64,000 nucleotides of DNA from Alishewanella metallidurans (GCF_036983985.1 NZ_JALAHQ010000002.1:742567-806566), one strand, 5' to 3'. Shown: positions 1-8,769, numbered from the stretch's first letter. Notes: generated by a model not told the origin, from the sequence alone. A program made the numbers and translations.

Positions 1-1986
1 CTGCGATAGCTGATTTAACGCCCTTAATACCGCAGGATGCATCGCATCATATAAGTTAGCCACACGAGGGTTATTACGGTCAACGGCGAGCAAATATTGG
101 GTTAGATCATTAGTACCAATAGAGCAAAAATCAACTTTGCGGGCTAATTCAGGTAATTGATACATGATTGAGGGCACTTCGATCATTACCCCTACTTTCG
201 GCTTTGGCTGCTCAATAGCAAACTCTTCACTTACTTCAAAACTCGCCTGATTTATTAGCCGCAAGCATTCATCCACTTCGGCTAAATCAGAAATCATCGG
301 TAGCAAAATATGGAGATTATTTAGCGCAAGATTGGCTTTAAGCATAGCGCGAACTTGGACTAAAAATATTTCCGGATGATCTAAGGTTAAACGGATACCA
401 CGCCAACCTAGGAACGGGTTTTCTTCGCTGATACTAAAATAGGGTAGCGCTTTATCACCACCAACATCTAACGTACGCATAATAACCGGCTTATCAGGGC
501 AGCTTTCAAGCACCCGACGATATAACTCAATTTGTTCTTGCTCGGTTGGAAAGCGACTACGAATAATAAACGGAAATTCTGTGCGGTATAAACCCACTCC
601 GCCAGTATGTTGCGGATCGGTTGTTTCCAGCTCGATGGCTAAACCAGAGTTGACCATTAAATTAAACGGTGTGCCACAAATAGACTGCGCCGCCAAGGCA
701 ATCTCTGACAGATAACCCGCATTTAGCGCGGCATCTTCAGACATTAGCCGTTGGTACTCTTGTCGCACGGCATCAACTGGCGATAACAAAACATGCCCGT
801 GATAACCATCAATAATAAGTTGTTGCCCACGCCAATGTAGCAAAGGCAGCTCGTTAACGGCCATTACCGCCGGCACACCCAAAGCTCTAGCCATAATTGC
901 AGCGTGCGAGTTTACCGAACCTTTTAGCGAGACAATAGCGACTAGCTGCTCACGAGGTACTTCAGCCAGCATACTTGCCGTAACGTTATCGGCAACTAAG
1001 ACCACATGCTGTGGTAATTTCATGGTACGCTTTTCGGTATCTAACAAATTATTCAGTACGCGTTGGCCTAGATCGCGTATGTCGGTGCCACGCTCGCGCA
1101 AATACGGGTCATCCATATCATCGAACTGGCGGGCAAATTTTTCCACTACCCGCTTTAACGCACTTTTTGCGCACCAGCCATCGGCTATTTGCTGTTCAAT
1201 TTCTTGGCCTAGGCTAGCTGCATCAAGCAGCTGATGATACACGTCAAAAATAGCCAAGGCATCCGGCGGCAAATGGCCACTCATGCGCTGGGCTAAGCGA
1301 TTAAATTCCACTTTCGTTATTTTTACTGCTCGGTAAAACAGCGCCAGCTCTTTATCTGGATCATCGGCACGCTTAATTGATATAGCGTTAAAATCATTCG
1401 CAGGCTCTAATACAAAGGCCTCGCCTATTGCGATGCCTGGCGAGCCAGGTAAGCCTTTTAATAACCCAGTGTGATTTTGGCTAGCACCACTCTCGCTGGC
1501 GGCTTGACGCATTTCTGCATTCGCTAATACCGAGGCCAATTGTGTACTTAGGGTGGCTAAAAACGACTCTTCGTCTTCGTTAAATACGCGCTCTGCAGCT
1601 TGCTGAATAGTCAGCACACCTAAGACTTTACGATGATGAATGATAGGACAGCCCAAAAACGCAGAAAAGCGGTCTTCACTTACTTCGGGCGTAACTTTAA
1701 AACGGGGATGCAAATGGGCTTTAGCTAAGTTGATAGGTTCTTCGCGTTGGCCAACCCAGCCAATTAAACCTTCAGAAAAGCCGATGGCAATAGTACCAAT
1801 AGCCTCAGGATTAAGGCCGTCGCTCGCCATAAGCATAAAATGTTGTTTATCGTAATTAGCCAGGTATACCGAACAACATTCGGTTGCTAACGCCAGCTTT
1901 ACGTTTGCGACTAAGCCAGCTAATGCGTCTTGCAGCACTGGCTCTTGTGCAACATCTTGAACAATTCGCCTTAGCTGGCTTAACAT
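1..1986 (-). CDS. ptsP: PtsP, phosphoenolpyruvate-protein phosphotransferase of the nitrogen PTS (partial)
   Basis: Enzyme I of the nitrogen-related PTS: it takes phosphate from PEP and passes it to NPr in a cytoplasmic regulatory cascade. I read 662 codons from an ATG at 1986; the last roughly 90 residues of a ~750-residue family member lie beyond the left edge. A GAF domain (about residues 15-160) precedes the PEP-utilising enzyme part. His361 sits in NSHAAIMARALG and corresponds to the phospho-histidine. Close to the edge the PEP-binding barrel shows GVMIEVPS and CSIGTNDLTQY. It lies 44 bp downstream of rppH on the same strand, the same pair order as in E. coli, so co-transcription is likely. 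Identification is firm; only the C-terminus is unseen. Confidence 0.96.
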   Translation of the reverse strand, partial: MLSQLRRIVQDVAQEPVLQDALAGLVANVKLALATECCSVYLANYDKQHFMLMASDGLNPEAIGTIAIGFSEGLIGWVGQREEPINLAKAHLHPRFKVTPEVSEDRFSAFLGCPIIHHRKVLGVLTIQQAAERVFNEDEESFLATLSTQLASVLANAEMRQAASESGASQNHTGLLKGLPGSPGIAIGEAFVLEPANDFNAISIKRADDPDKELALFYRAVKITKVEFNRLAQRMSGHLPPDALAIFDVYHQLLDAASLGQEIEQQIADGWCAKSALKRVVEKFARQFDDMDDPYLRERGTDIRDLGQRVLNNLLDTEKRTMKLPQHVVLVADNVTASMLAEVPREQLVAIVSLKGSVNSHAAIMARALGVPAVMAVNELPLLHWRGQQLIIDGYHGHVLLSPVDAVRQEYQRLMSEDAALNAGYLSEIALAAQSICGTPFNLMVNSGLAIELETTDPQHTGGVGLYRTEFPFIIRSRFPTEQEQIELYRRVLESCPDKPVIMRTLDVGGDKALPYFSISEENPFLGWRGIRLTLDHPEIFLVQVRAMLKANLALNNLHILLPMISDLAEVDECLRLINQASFEVSEEFAIEQPKPKVGVMIEVPSIMYQLPELARKVDFCSIGTNDLTQYLLAVDRNNPRVANLYDAMHPAVLRALNQLSQ

Positions 1987-2030
1987 AAGAGCCCCATTTT
2001 CAGTCTAGCTAATTGTTTAACCTACTTTTA

Positions 2031-2534
2031 TTAACTCTTCTTTTTACTTTCACGGCGAATAAACGGCAAAGCGACCGAGGCAAACTCTTTCATAACTTTT
2101 CTGTAAACTTCACGCTTAAACGCCACAACTTGGCGCACTGGATACCAGTAACTAACCCAACGCCAGCTATCAAACTCTGGATGAGTCGTTTTAAGTAAAT
2201 TTACATCTTCGTCAGCACAAGTCAGCCTAAGCAAAAACCATTTTTGCTTCTGGCCAATACACACAGGATTACTGTCTTTACGAATTAGCCGTTTCGGTAG
2301 TTTGTACCTTAACCAGTGCTTAGTTGTGGCAATAATTTCCACGTCGTTAGCACTCAGGCCTACTTCTTCATGTAACTCGCGAAACATGGCTTGTTCTGGC
2401 GTTTCGCCATCATCAATGCCACCTTGTGGATATTGCCAAGAATGCTGACCATATCGTTTTGCCCAAAACACCTGTCCTTGGTGGTTACAAATCACTATGC
2501 CGACATTGGCCCGAAAACCTTCGGCATCGATCAC
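2031..2534 (-). CDS. rppH: RppH, RNA pyrophosphohydrolase
   Basis: Nudix hydrolase that removes pyrophosphate from the 5' end of mRNAs and so starts RNase E-dependent decay in the cytoplasm. The 167-residue protein carries a complete Nudix box at residues 38-60, with catalytic glutamates Glu53, Glu56 and Glu57 in RELHEEVG. The preceding QHSWQYPQGG is typical of RppH rather than other Nudix enzymes. Translation starts at GTG (2534) with an AGAGGTT Shine-Dalgarno just upstream; E. coli rppH also starts with GTG. It is followed by ptsP and faces mutH across a 380-bp gap, a neighbourhood conserved in enterobacteria. Confidence 0.96.
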   Translation of the reverse strand: MIDAEGFRANVGIVICNHQGQVFWAKRYGQHSWQYPQGGIDDGETPEQAMFRELHEEVGLSANDVEIIATTKHWLRYKLPKRLIRKDSNPVCIGQKQKWFLLRLTCADEDVNLLKTTHPEFDSWRWVSYWYPVRQVVAFKREVYRKVMKEFASVALPFIRRESKKKS

Positions 2535-2915
2535 ACAAACCTCTGGCGGATCTTAAAACAATATGTAAAAGATTCTTTCATAAACTAGGGGCTTGGGCAA
2601 ACGGTATTTTCCAACACAACTTTTACACAGTTATCCACAGCAATAGCAAAACAACCTAAGCCAATGTGTACTTTCTCACAATTTATGTGAGCAACACTGT
2701 GCATAACCACGTTTAACGCACTGAATAACTGAATTAAGCATTGTTTCAGTCGCATAAAAATGACAACATAACCAAGAAATATCAATCACTTAATTAAATA
2801 AAAGCATTTAAACAAATAAATTTTTGCTGTGTGTAAGTTAGTTTGCTGCGTTTTTAAGCAGCTAAACATGGCGAAAAATGCTAGCGTATTCTTGTATTTG
2901 CTTATTATGGTTATT
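2535..2915. other. rppH-mutH divergent intergenic region
   Basis: About 380 bp between the divergent rppH and mutH starts. Short reading frames here look random, with no ribosome binding site or family resemblance. The region holds three DnaA-box-like 9-mers (listed separately) and an AT-rich stretch at about 2760-2830 just before mutH. Promoters for both genes must lie here, but I cannot assign -35/-10 pairs with confidence. Confidence 0.6.
2621..2706. promoter_or_regulatory. Cluster of three DnaA-box-like motifs
   Basis: TTTTACACA (2621-2629) and TTATCCACA (2631-2639) lie on the + strand with start points 10 bp, one helical turn, apart. TTATGCACA lies on the - strand at 2698-2706. All three fit TTWTNCACA, and the second is the strong R1-type box. 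This is seen directly in the sequence. That DnaA binds here and affects mutH or rppH is inference. Confidence 0.5.
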
Positions 2916-3581
2916 ATGTACTCATCCCCCGTATCTTTAGTTGAATTGCAGTTGCGAAGTAATGCCCTCGCCGGTTTGACGTTGGGGCAAATTGCCGCGC
3001 AATTGCAGCTACCCGTACCGGCCAATTTACAAAAAGATAAAGGCTGGGTGGGCCAATTATTAGAACAAGTATTAGGCGCCAGTGCCGGTTCAAAAGCCGA
3101 GCCGGATTTTCCTCATTTAGGCGTCGAACTTAAAACCTTACCCATAGATCGGCATGGCAAACCTCTAGAAAGCACCTATGTTTGTGTTGCACCCCTTACT
3201 GGGGTTGCAGGGCAGCAATGGCACGAGTCTTGGGTCTGCCGAAAATTGCAGCACGTGTTATGGGTGCCTATTTTAGCCGAGCGGCAAATTCCGTTAGCTG
3301 AACGCGTTGTCGGCAGTGCCTTTTTATGGCAACCAAACAGTGAGCAGCAACGCGCACTGCAAATGGACTGGGAAGAATTGATGGAAAAAATTAGTCTAGG
3401 TGGTATTGCCGATATTCGGGGCGCACAAGGTAAGCTGCTGCAGCTTCGACCGAAAGCCGCTAATAGTAAAGCACTCACTAACGCGATAGGCGCACACGGT
3501 GAGCCTATACGCACCCTACCCCGAGGTTTTTACCTAAAGGCCGGCTTTACCGCAAGTTTACTGCAACAGCAGTTTGGCTAG
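2916..3581 (+). CDS. mutH: MutH, methyl-directed mismatch repair endonuclease
   Basis: Sequence-specific endonuclease that nicks the unmethylated strand at hemimethylated GATC sites when activated by MutS and MutL. From ATG 2916 the protein has 221 residues (E. coli 229). The active site is intact: Asp64, Glu71 and Lys73 in DFPHLGVELKT match the D-E-K triad, and KDKGWVGQLLE supplies the upstream conserved acid. The end, RPKAANSKALTNAIGAHGE then TLPRGFYLKAGF, is characteristic. The frame is open back to 2829, but the extra 29 residues are hydrophobic, unlike the family. No clear Shine-Dalgarno decides between 2907 and 2916. The presence of mutH implies Dam methylation in this organism. Confidence 0.95.
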   Translation: MYSSPVSLVELQLRSNALAGLTLGQIAAQLQLPVPANLQKDKGWVGQLLEQVLGASAGSKAEPDFPHLGVELKTLPIDRHGKPLESTYVCVAPLTGVAGQQWHESWVCRKLQHVLWVPILAERQIPLAERVVGSAFLWQPNSEQQRALQMDWEELMEKISLGGIADIRGAQGKLLQLRPKAANSKALTNAIGAHGEPIRTLPRGFYLKAGFTASLLQQQFG

Positions 3582-3602
3582 CATTTAGCATGGATAAGAA
3601 TA

Positions 3603-4451
3603 TTAATCTAACTTGGTATCATTTGTACCATGATGCACCGGCTCACCAAATAATATCGTGACCAACTGACGCCAAGACCGGCAAGCTTTAATTTCATTTA
3701 ACATGTGCCGCCACTCATAAAACGTGATCTGCAGTGGGTTTTCAGAATAAAAATCATCGGTAATGCCATAACGGCAAGGTTCATTATCTTGCTCGACAAC
3801 AAAACTACCAAACAGCCTATCTCAGATAATTAATACTCCGCCAAAATTTTTATTAATGTACTTTGGGTTACAGGCATGATGCACGCGATGATGCGACGGT
3901 GTATTAAATACCCACTCCAACACGCCTAACTTTTTAACCGCCTGGGTGTGGACAAAAAACTGAAAAGCTAAATTCAATGCCACTACGGCAAACACTAGCG
4001 CTGGCGTAAAGCCAAGTAAAATAAGCGGTGTCCAAAATAACCACATACCAGATATTGGATAGGTTAGGCTTTGGCGAAATGCGGTGCTAAAATTCATTAA
4101 CCGCGAGCTATGGTGCGTAACATGCGATGCCCACAACCAACGGATATGATGTGATGCGCGATGAAACCAATAGTAAAGAAAATCTTGCAGTAAAAATGCT
4201 AAGGCAACGGAGTAAACATTAAGCTCAATAGTAAAAAGATGAAACTGATACAGCCAGATAAAAAATGGCATTAACAACAATAGCGCCAGCATATCGCTGC
4301 CTTGGTGCATCAAGGCGAGCACAACGTTAGCGGCAGAATCCTGCCAACGATAACGGCCAACAGCTAATCGACGCGAACTTAACCACTCCCAAGCAATAAA
4401 GCCAACAAATACAGGGCTTAACGCCAACAAGATAAGCTCAACAGGGATCAT
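3603..4451 (-). pseudogene. Sterol desaturase/fatty acid hydroxylase family gene interrupted by an in-frame TGA
   Basis: Integral-membrane di-iron hydroxylase family (sterol desaturase superfamily). From ATG 4451 the frame encodes several hydrophobic segments and the three histidine clusters of the active site: HRASHH, HVTHHS and HHRVHH. After NFGGVLII a TGA (3822-3824) ends the frame. The same frame then continues for 72 codons to a TAA at 3603 as DRLFGSFVVEQDNEP..., the sequence expected after a Trp in this family (GGVLIIWDRLFG). A single TGG-to-TGA change therefore explains the break. The truncated product keeps all His clusters but loses the conserved C-terminal tail, so it may be inactive. 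A sequencing error cannot be excluded. Confidence 0.85.
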
Positions 4452-4516
4452 CTAACGCTATCCATTAAAGTTTAGTAATACCGAATACTACGGCAAACGT
4501 CGGCAAACAGAAATGA

Positions 4517-4540
4517 CAAAGGCGCTTAAAAGCGCCTTTG
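4517..4540 (-). terminator. Rho-independent terminator after folE
   Basis: A perfect 10-bp inverted repeat (CAAAGGCGCT and its complement) around a 4-nt loop, lying 16 bp past the folE stop codon. The U-tract is interrupted on the - strand, so its strength is uncertain. Confidence 0.65.
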
Positions 4541-4556
4541 TTGTTAGGTGTTCTGC

Positions 4557-5201
4557 TTAATAACGTGCAAGAAACTCAGCTCTGGTGCGGGCATCCTCTT
4601 TAAAGGTGCCGCCCAAGGCTGTGGTTTGGGTTTTTGATGTCACGTCCATCACCCCGCGCGATTTAACACAGTAATGCACCGCTTCCATCGTTACCGCTAC
4701 ATTATCTGTTTGTAGCAAGGTTTGTAACGCGACTAATATTTGCTGCGTTAGGCGCTCTTGCACCTGCGGCCGCTGCGAGAAAAATCGCACAATACGGTTA
4801 ATTTTAGACAAACCAATAATACGAGCATCAGGTAAGTAAGCTACAGTAGCTGTGCCGTCAATAGTGACAAAGTGATGCTCACAGGTGCTGGTAAAGCTAA
4901 TTTCTTTTACCTTCACCATTTCTTTAACTTGCATCTTATTTTCAATTAATGACATTTTCGGAAAATTAGCGTAATCAAGGCCACCAAAAATTTCGTCAAC
5001 ATACATTTTAGCAATTCGATGCGGTGTTTCGCGCAAGCTATCATCCGCCAAATCTAGCCCTAGTGTACTTACCACCTCACTCATCAGGGCGTTTATTTTG
5101 TTGTATTTCTGATCACGTGACAGCCCGTTGTGCTGCATTGGCGTTTCTAGCCCCTGCGCTTCTAAAGCACGGCGAACTAATATTGCTTCATCTGATAACA
5201 T
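4557..5201 (-). CDS. folE: FolE, GTP cyclohydrolase I
   Basis: Converts GTP to 7,8-dihydroneopterin triphosphate, the first step of tetrahydrofolate (and queuosine precursor) synthesis; cytoplasmic homodecamer. From ATG 5201 the protein has 214 residues. The zinc ligands are present: Cys107 and His110 in STCEHH, and Cys178 in HYCVKSRG. DLADDSLRETPHRIAKMY and SKINRIVRFF are near-identical to the E. coli enzyme. A GGGAA-type ribosome binding site precedes this ATG, which also fits the family N-terminus; the frame is open to an ATG at 5231. It is a single gene ended by the hairpin at 4517. Confidence 0.96.
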   Translation of the reverse strand: MLSDEAILVRRALEAQGLETPMQHNGLSRDQKYNKINALMSEVVSTLGLDLADDSLRETPHRIAKMYVDEIFGGLDYANFPKMSLIENKMQVKEMVKVKEISFTSTCEHHFVTIDGTATVAYLPDARIIGLSKINRIVRFFSQRPQVQERLTQQILVALQTLLQTDNVAVTMEAVHYCVKSRGVMDVTSKTQTTALGGTFKEDARTRAEFLARY

Positions 5202-5352
5202 AACTATTCCCAACCCGGCGTTAATAACCATAATGCGAAAACTACAATACGTGCCGCTGAAGGCAATAGTTTACGAAAATAGTTATTTCTTTGCCATTTT
5301 ATGATCGAAGACAGCTCAAATTGACAACCGCAGCGCCGTCTTATCAGCGGTA

Positions 5353-5706
5353 TTATTGAACCAGTGCTAACGCTTCAAGCAACTCACGCGGCTCTACTTC
5401 TGGGCCATTTAAACTTTCGTCCCAGTTAGTGCCAATAAGTACGCCGTCGTCATACATTTCTTTTAACCAACCGTCACAAAACACATCTAATGGAATAGCC
5501 TCTACTTTATACATATCCCATTCTTCCGAGCAATGGGCTTTAGCGGCAGCTTCATCAGACCAGAATGGCATCACGTCGGTATCTTCAAACTCTACAGATT
5601 CAACGACCAATAAATCTTCGCCCTCTGCCAATACATAAACCACACCATTGGTTTTCGCTTCTTCGACAAAACGCTGAAAAATTGGATCTTGCGCAAACTG
5701 ACTCAT
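5353..5706 (-). CDS. DUF2750 family protein
   Basis: Small acidic cytoplasmic protein of 117 residues, recognisable as DUF2750 by ADx/FWSDEAAAKAH, by the WDMYKVEAIPLDVFCDGWL stretch and by the ending GTNWDESLNGPEVEP. No function is established for the family and none is visible from context: it sits alone between folE and the divergent ettA. Starts at GTG 5718, ATG 5712 and ATG 5706 are in frame. An AGGTGG Shine-Dalgarno at about 8 nt from 5706 favours the last. Confidence 0.8.
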   Translation of the reverse strand: MSQFAQDPIFQRFVEEAKTNGVVYVLAEGEDLLVVESVEFEDTDVMPFWSDEAAAKAHCSEEWDMYKVEAIPLDVFCDGWLKEMYDDGVLIGTNWDESLNGPEVEPRELLEALALVQ

Positions 5707-5865
5707 ATTCATTTCCACCTAAGATAAAGAATTACTGCTATTAGACCAGAAACCGCAGCAAAAAAGCGAGTTTTATCTTCTAGGCCAACTAGCCCAGATT
5801 CCTTGTTCAGACAAAATGACGTACAATCAACGGCACTCGTTTTAGGCAGAGAAAAGCATAACATT

Positions 5866-7527
5866 ATGGCTCAATATATCTACTCGATGTATCGCGTGTC
5901 TAAGGTGGTTCCACCTAAGCGCACAATTTTAAAAGATATTTCTTTATCATTTTTTCCCGGTGCCAAAATTGGTGTACTAGGTTTAAACGGCTCAGGTAAA
6001 TCAACCTTGCTGCGTATTATGGCAGGTGTGGATACCGAATTTGAAGGTGAAGCTAAACCCTTAGCCGGTACAAAAATTGGTTATCTACCGCAAGAACCGG
6101 TACTAGACCCAACTAAAACCGTGCGCGAAATTGTTGAAGAAGCGGTAAGTGATGTAAAAACAGCACTGACTCGATTAGACGAAGTGTATGCCGCCTACGC
6201 CGAAGAGAACGCCGACTTTGATGCGCTAGCCCGTGAACAAGGTGAGCTAGAAGCGCTGATCCAAGCTAAAGAAGGCCATAATTTAGATAATACGTTAGAG
6301 CGTGCCGCCGACGCGCTGCGTTTGCCGCCTTGGGATGCAAAAATTGAACACCTATCAGGTGGTGAACGCCGCCGGGTAGCCATTTGTCGTTTGTTGTTAG
6401 AACGTCCAGATATGTTGTTGCTAGATGAACCAACTAACCACTTAGATGCTGAATCTGTCGCCTGGTTAGAGCGCTTCTTACACGACTACCCTGGTACCGT
6501 TGTGGCAATTACCCATGACCGTTATTTCCTCGATAACGTTGCCGGTTGGATTTTAGAGCTAGACCGTGGCTATGGTATCCCTTGGGAAGGTAACTACTCT
6601 TCTTGGCTTGAACAAAAAGACGCCCGTTTGCAGCAAGAAGAAAAGACTGAAAACGCACGCCAGCGTTCAATTAAACAAGAATTGGAGTGGGTACGCACCA
6701 ACCCGAAAGGTCGTCATGCGAAAAGCAAGGCACGTATGGCGAGGTTTGAAGAGTTACAAAGCCAAGAGTTTCAAAAACGTAATGAAACCAATGAGCTATT
6801 TATTCCACCAGGGCCACGTTTAGGTGATAAAGTATTAGAAGTGTCCAACCTGCGTAAGTCTTATGGCGACCGCTTACTGATTGATGACTTAAGCTTTAGC
6901 ATTCCTAAGGGTGCAATTGTTGGTATTATCGGCCCGAACGGTGCGGGTAAATCAACATTATTTAAAATGATCAGCGGTACTGAACAGCCAGATTCTGGCG
7001 AAATAAGCGTTGGCGACACCGTACAACTGGCGAGTGTTGATCAGTTTCGCGATAACATGAACCCGAAAAATACCATTTGGCAGGAAATCTCGAACGGCCA
7101 AGATATGTTACAAATTGGCAGCTTTCAGATCCCTAGCCGTGCTTATGTTGGTCGTTTTAACTTTAAAGGTAACGATCAGCAAAAGTTTATTGGTGAATTA
7201 TCCGGTGGTGAGCGTAACCGTGTGCATCTAGCTGCGTTATTAAAGGCGGGCGGCAACATGCTGTTACTCGATGAGCCAACCAACGACTTAGACGTTGAAA
7301 CCTTACGCGCACTTGAAAACGCGATACTGGATTTCCCGGGCTGTGCCATGGTGATCTCGCATGACCGTTGGTTCCTTGACCGTATAGCCACGCATATTCT
7401 AGATTACCGCGACGAAGGTAAAGTTAACTTCTTCGAAGGTAACTACTCTGATTATGAAGCTTGGTTAAAAGCCACATACGGCGCGGCAGCACTGGAGCCC
7501 CATAGAATAAAGTACAAAAAAATATAA
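5866..7527 (+). CDS. ettA: EttA, energy-dependent translational throttle ABC-F protein
   Basis: Ribosome-associated ABC-F ATPase that binds the E site and gates the first elongation cycle according to the ATP/ADP ratio. 553 residues from ATG 5866 (E. coli 555). Two complete ABC domains: Walker A GLNGSGKST (39-47) and GPNGAGKST (from 356), signatures LSGGERRR and LSGGERNR, and Walker B LLLDEPTNHLD and LLLDEPTNDLD with both catalytic Glu. The linker with RHAKSKARMARFEEL and the C-terminal ALEPHRIKYKKI are EttA-specific. There are no membrane segments. The frame is open to 5803, but the family N-terminus MAQYIYSMYRV marks 5866. Confidence 0.96.
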   Translation: MAQYIYSMYRVSKVVPPKRTILKDISLSFFPGAKIGVLGLNGSGKSTLLRIMAGVDTEFEGEAKPLAGTKIGYLPQEPVLDPTKTVREIVEEAVSDVKTALTRLDEVYAAYAEENADFDALAREQGELEALIQAKEGHNLDNTLERAADALRLPPWDAKIEHLSGGERRRVAICRLLLERPDMLLLDEPTNHLDAESVAWLERFLHDYPGTVVAITHDRYFLDNVAGWILELDRGYGIPWEGNYSSWLEQKDARLQQEEKTENARQRSIKQELEWVRTNPKGRHAKSKARMARFEELQSQEFQKRNETNELFIPPGPRLGDKVLEVSNLRKSYGDRLLIDDLSFSIPKGAIVGIIGPNGAGKSTLFKMISGTEQPDSGEISVGDTVQLASVDQFRDNMNPKNTIWQEISNGQDMLQIGSFQIPSRAYVGRFNFKGNDQQKFIGELSGGERNRVHLAALLKAGGNMLLLDEPTNDLDVETLRALENAILDFPGCAMVISHDRWFLDRIATHILDYRDEGKVNFFEGNYSDYEAWLKATYGAAALEPHRIKYKKI

Positions 7528-7532
7528 ACCAC

Positions 7533-7557
7533 ACGCCCGCTACTGCGGGCGTTTTTT
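7533..7557 (+). terminator. Rho-independent terminator of ettA
   Basis: A CGCCCGC/GCGGGCG stem (7534-7540 with 7545-7551), a 4-nt loop and a run of six T follow the ettA stop. The T-run reaches the end of the convergent gene, so the hairpin may also serve as its terminator. Confidence 0.88.
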
Positions 7558-8299
7558 ATTGCACTTTATGGTAACTAGACGACATTATTTCTCGATAACG
7601 CTCGCTTTGGGCAACCTTAGTATGCGCTAACTGCAGTTGGCTTACTAAATCAGCTGAGGTGTTAAGGCTTGCCGCTAGCCAAGTGTGTTGTTTAAGCTCG
7701 GGGATGGCATAAACAAAACTAACGTACTTTTCGGGTAGATTTAACGATACCGCCATATCAATTAGTGCGACCGGATCGTCAACAATCAAGTCAACGTTAC
7801 CTTTGAGTAACAAGCGCCAAGATTCAGCAATATCGGCGACCATTATTAGCTGCGTGCCTGCTTTAAAATTATTTTGCTGTAAAAAATCTGCGGCTAAATC
7901 GTTACGCTGCACCGCCACGGTATATTTAGTCGCATCACTTAGCGAAGCAATGCTCACTTCATCTCGGTGGCTTAACTTAACAAAACCTAACTGATAAGCC
8001 GCAACTTCACCAATCCAATGAAACTGGTTTTCCCGCTCTTTAGTGCGCGCGATATTATAAATCAATACATTGGGCTGGTTTTGCGCAATATGCAGCGCTC
8101 TTGCCCATGGGTATATCTCAATAGCGGTATGCAATCCAGCTTCAGCCAACGTAGCCTGCACTAACTCGGTACTTAAGCCTGCTACCACACCGTTAATTAA
8201 GGTTTGATGTGGCGGTGATTGTTCAGTAACAACTCGCAACGGTGTCTGTGCCAAAAGATGAAAACTTAAGCAGCAACTTATTACTAGAAACCATTTCAT
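7556..8299 (-). CDS. Periplasmic solute-binding protein, family 3-like
   Basis: Secreted protein of 247 residues with a Sec signal peptide (about residues 1-17, cleaved near LLAQ) and the fold of family-3 extracellular solute-binding proteins: an N-terminal LRVVTEQSPPHQTL-ING segment, YPWARALHIAQ near residue 65, and the second-lobe KGNVDLIVDDPVALIDMAV. No permease or ATPase gene is adjacent. It is probably one of the orphan binding proteins common in Alteromonadales, which may feed a chemoreceptor or a distant transporter. The ligand is unknown. It runs toward ettA and shares the terminator region. Confidence 0.75.
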   Translation of the reverse strand: MKWFLVISCCLSFHLLAQTPLRVVTEQSPPHQTLINGVVAGLSTELVQATLAEAGLHTAIEIYPWARALHIAQNQPNVLIYNIARTKERENQFHWIGEVAAYQLGFVKLSHRDEVSIASLSDATKYTVAVQRNDLAADFLQQNNFKAGTQLIMVADIAESWRLLLKGNVDLIVDDPVALIDMAVSLNLPEKYVSFVYAIPELKQHTWLAASLNTSADLVSQLQLAHTKVAQSERYREIMSSSYHKVQ

Positions 8300-8473
8300 T
8301 TTAATTGCCTATATTACTGCCCGGCCAAACCGTCAGTTAACAACTCGCTGAAACGCAACTATGAACCTTTATTTGCTAATAAACAGCTAATTAGGGATCT
8401 AAATTTTGTCTTCAGTCAAACGAATAGTAATTAATGTGAAGCAAGCAATATGTGTTGGCAAGGGAGTAGAAAT

Positions 8474-8510
8474 AAAAAAGCCACGCGGGTTGGGGGCGCG
8501 TGGCTTTTCT
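8474..8510 (-). terminator. Rho-independent terminator of the 50-residue gene
   Basis: Stem AGCCACGCG/CGCGTGGCT (8479-8487 with 8497-8505). On the - strand it is followed by TTTTTTATT, a strong intrinsic terminator. It lies 18 bp after the stop of the small gene at 8528 and helps prove that gene is real. Confidence 0.9.
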
Positions 8511-8527
8511 ACAAAAAACGGGATATT

Positions 8528-8680
8528 TTACTTGCTGATAACCATTGAGCTAGTGTTTAACGCACGGCCCATCATCGTTAGCCAGTTGTTAAGTTTACGT
8601 ATAAATAATGCTCGGGCAACGGCATTGCTGCCTTTAGCGCTAACATCATGTTTATCTGCTGTGGTATTTAATGTTGTCAT
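8528..8680 (-). CDS. Unrecognised 50-residue small protein
   Basis: A short frame from ATG 8680 to TAA 8528. Support comes from a strong GAGGTG Shine-Dalgarno 6 nt before the ATG, a strong terminator immediately after it, and location in an otherwise empty intergenic region. The product is basic and polar at the N-terminus (MTTLNTTADKHDVSAKG), with an amphipathic-looking middle (VARALFIRKLNNWLTMMG) and the end NTSSMVISK. There is no signal peptide and no Cys. I do not recognise a family. A 17-bp perfect palindrome lies about 90 bp upstream and may be its operator. The longer + strand frame across the same DNA is the antisense shadow. Confidence 0.7.
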   Translation of the reverse strand: MTTLNTTADKHDVSAKGSNAVARALFIRKLNNWLTMMGRALNTSSMVISK

Positions 8681-8769
8681 GCTGCACCTCGGTTTTGCTC
8701 TGTTACTTTATGCTGAGTATTATGCCGATTTTTTACACAACTGACGAACGAGTTAAATTAGCACCAAGC

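Noticed and set aside
2621..2706. Chromosomal replication origin
   Set aside because: Three DnaA boxes and an AT-rich tract are present, but neighbours are rppH and mutH rather than dnaA/mnmG/gidA, and there are too few boxes.
2585..2785. 66-codon - strand frame upstream of mutH
   Set aside because: Low-quality hydrophobic translation without ribosome binding site; it lies over the DnaA-box region.
3822..3824. TGA in the hydroxylase gene read as selenocysteine
   Set aside because: The family has Trp here, not Cys, and there is no sign of a SECIS hairpin; a TGG-to-TGA mutation is simpler.
8406..8744. 112-codon + strand open frame
   Set aside because: It runs through a strong terminator hairpin, has no ribosome binding site or family resemblance, and is antisense to the better-supported 50-residue gene.
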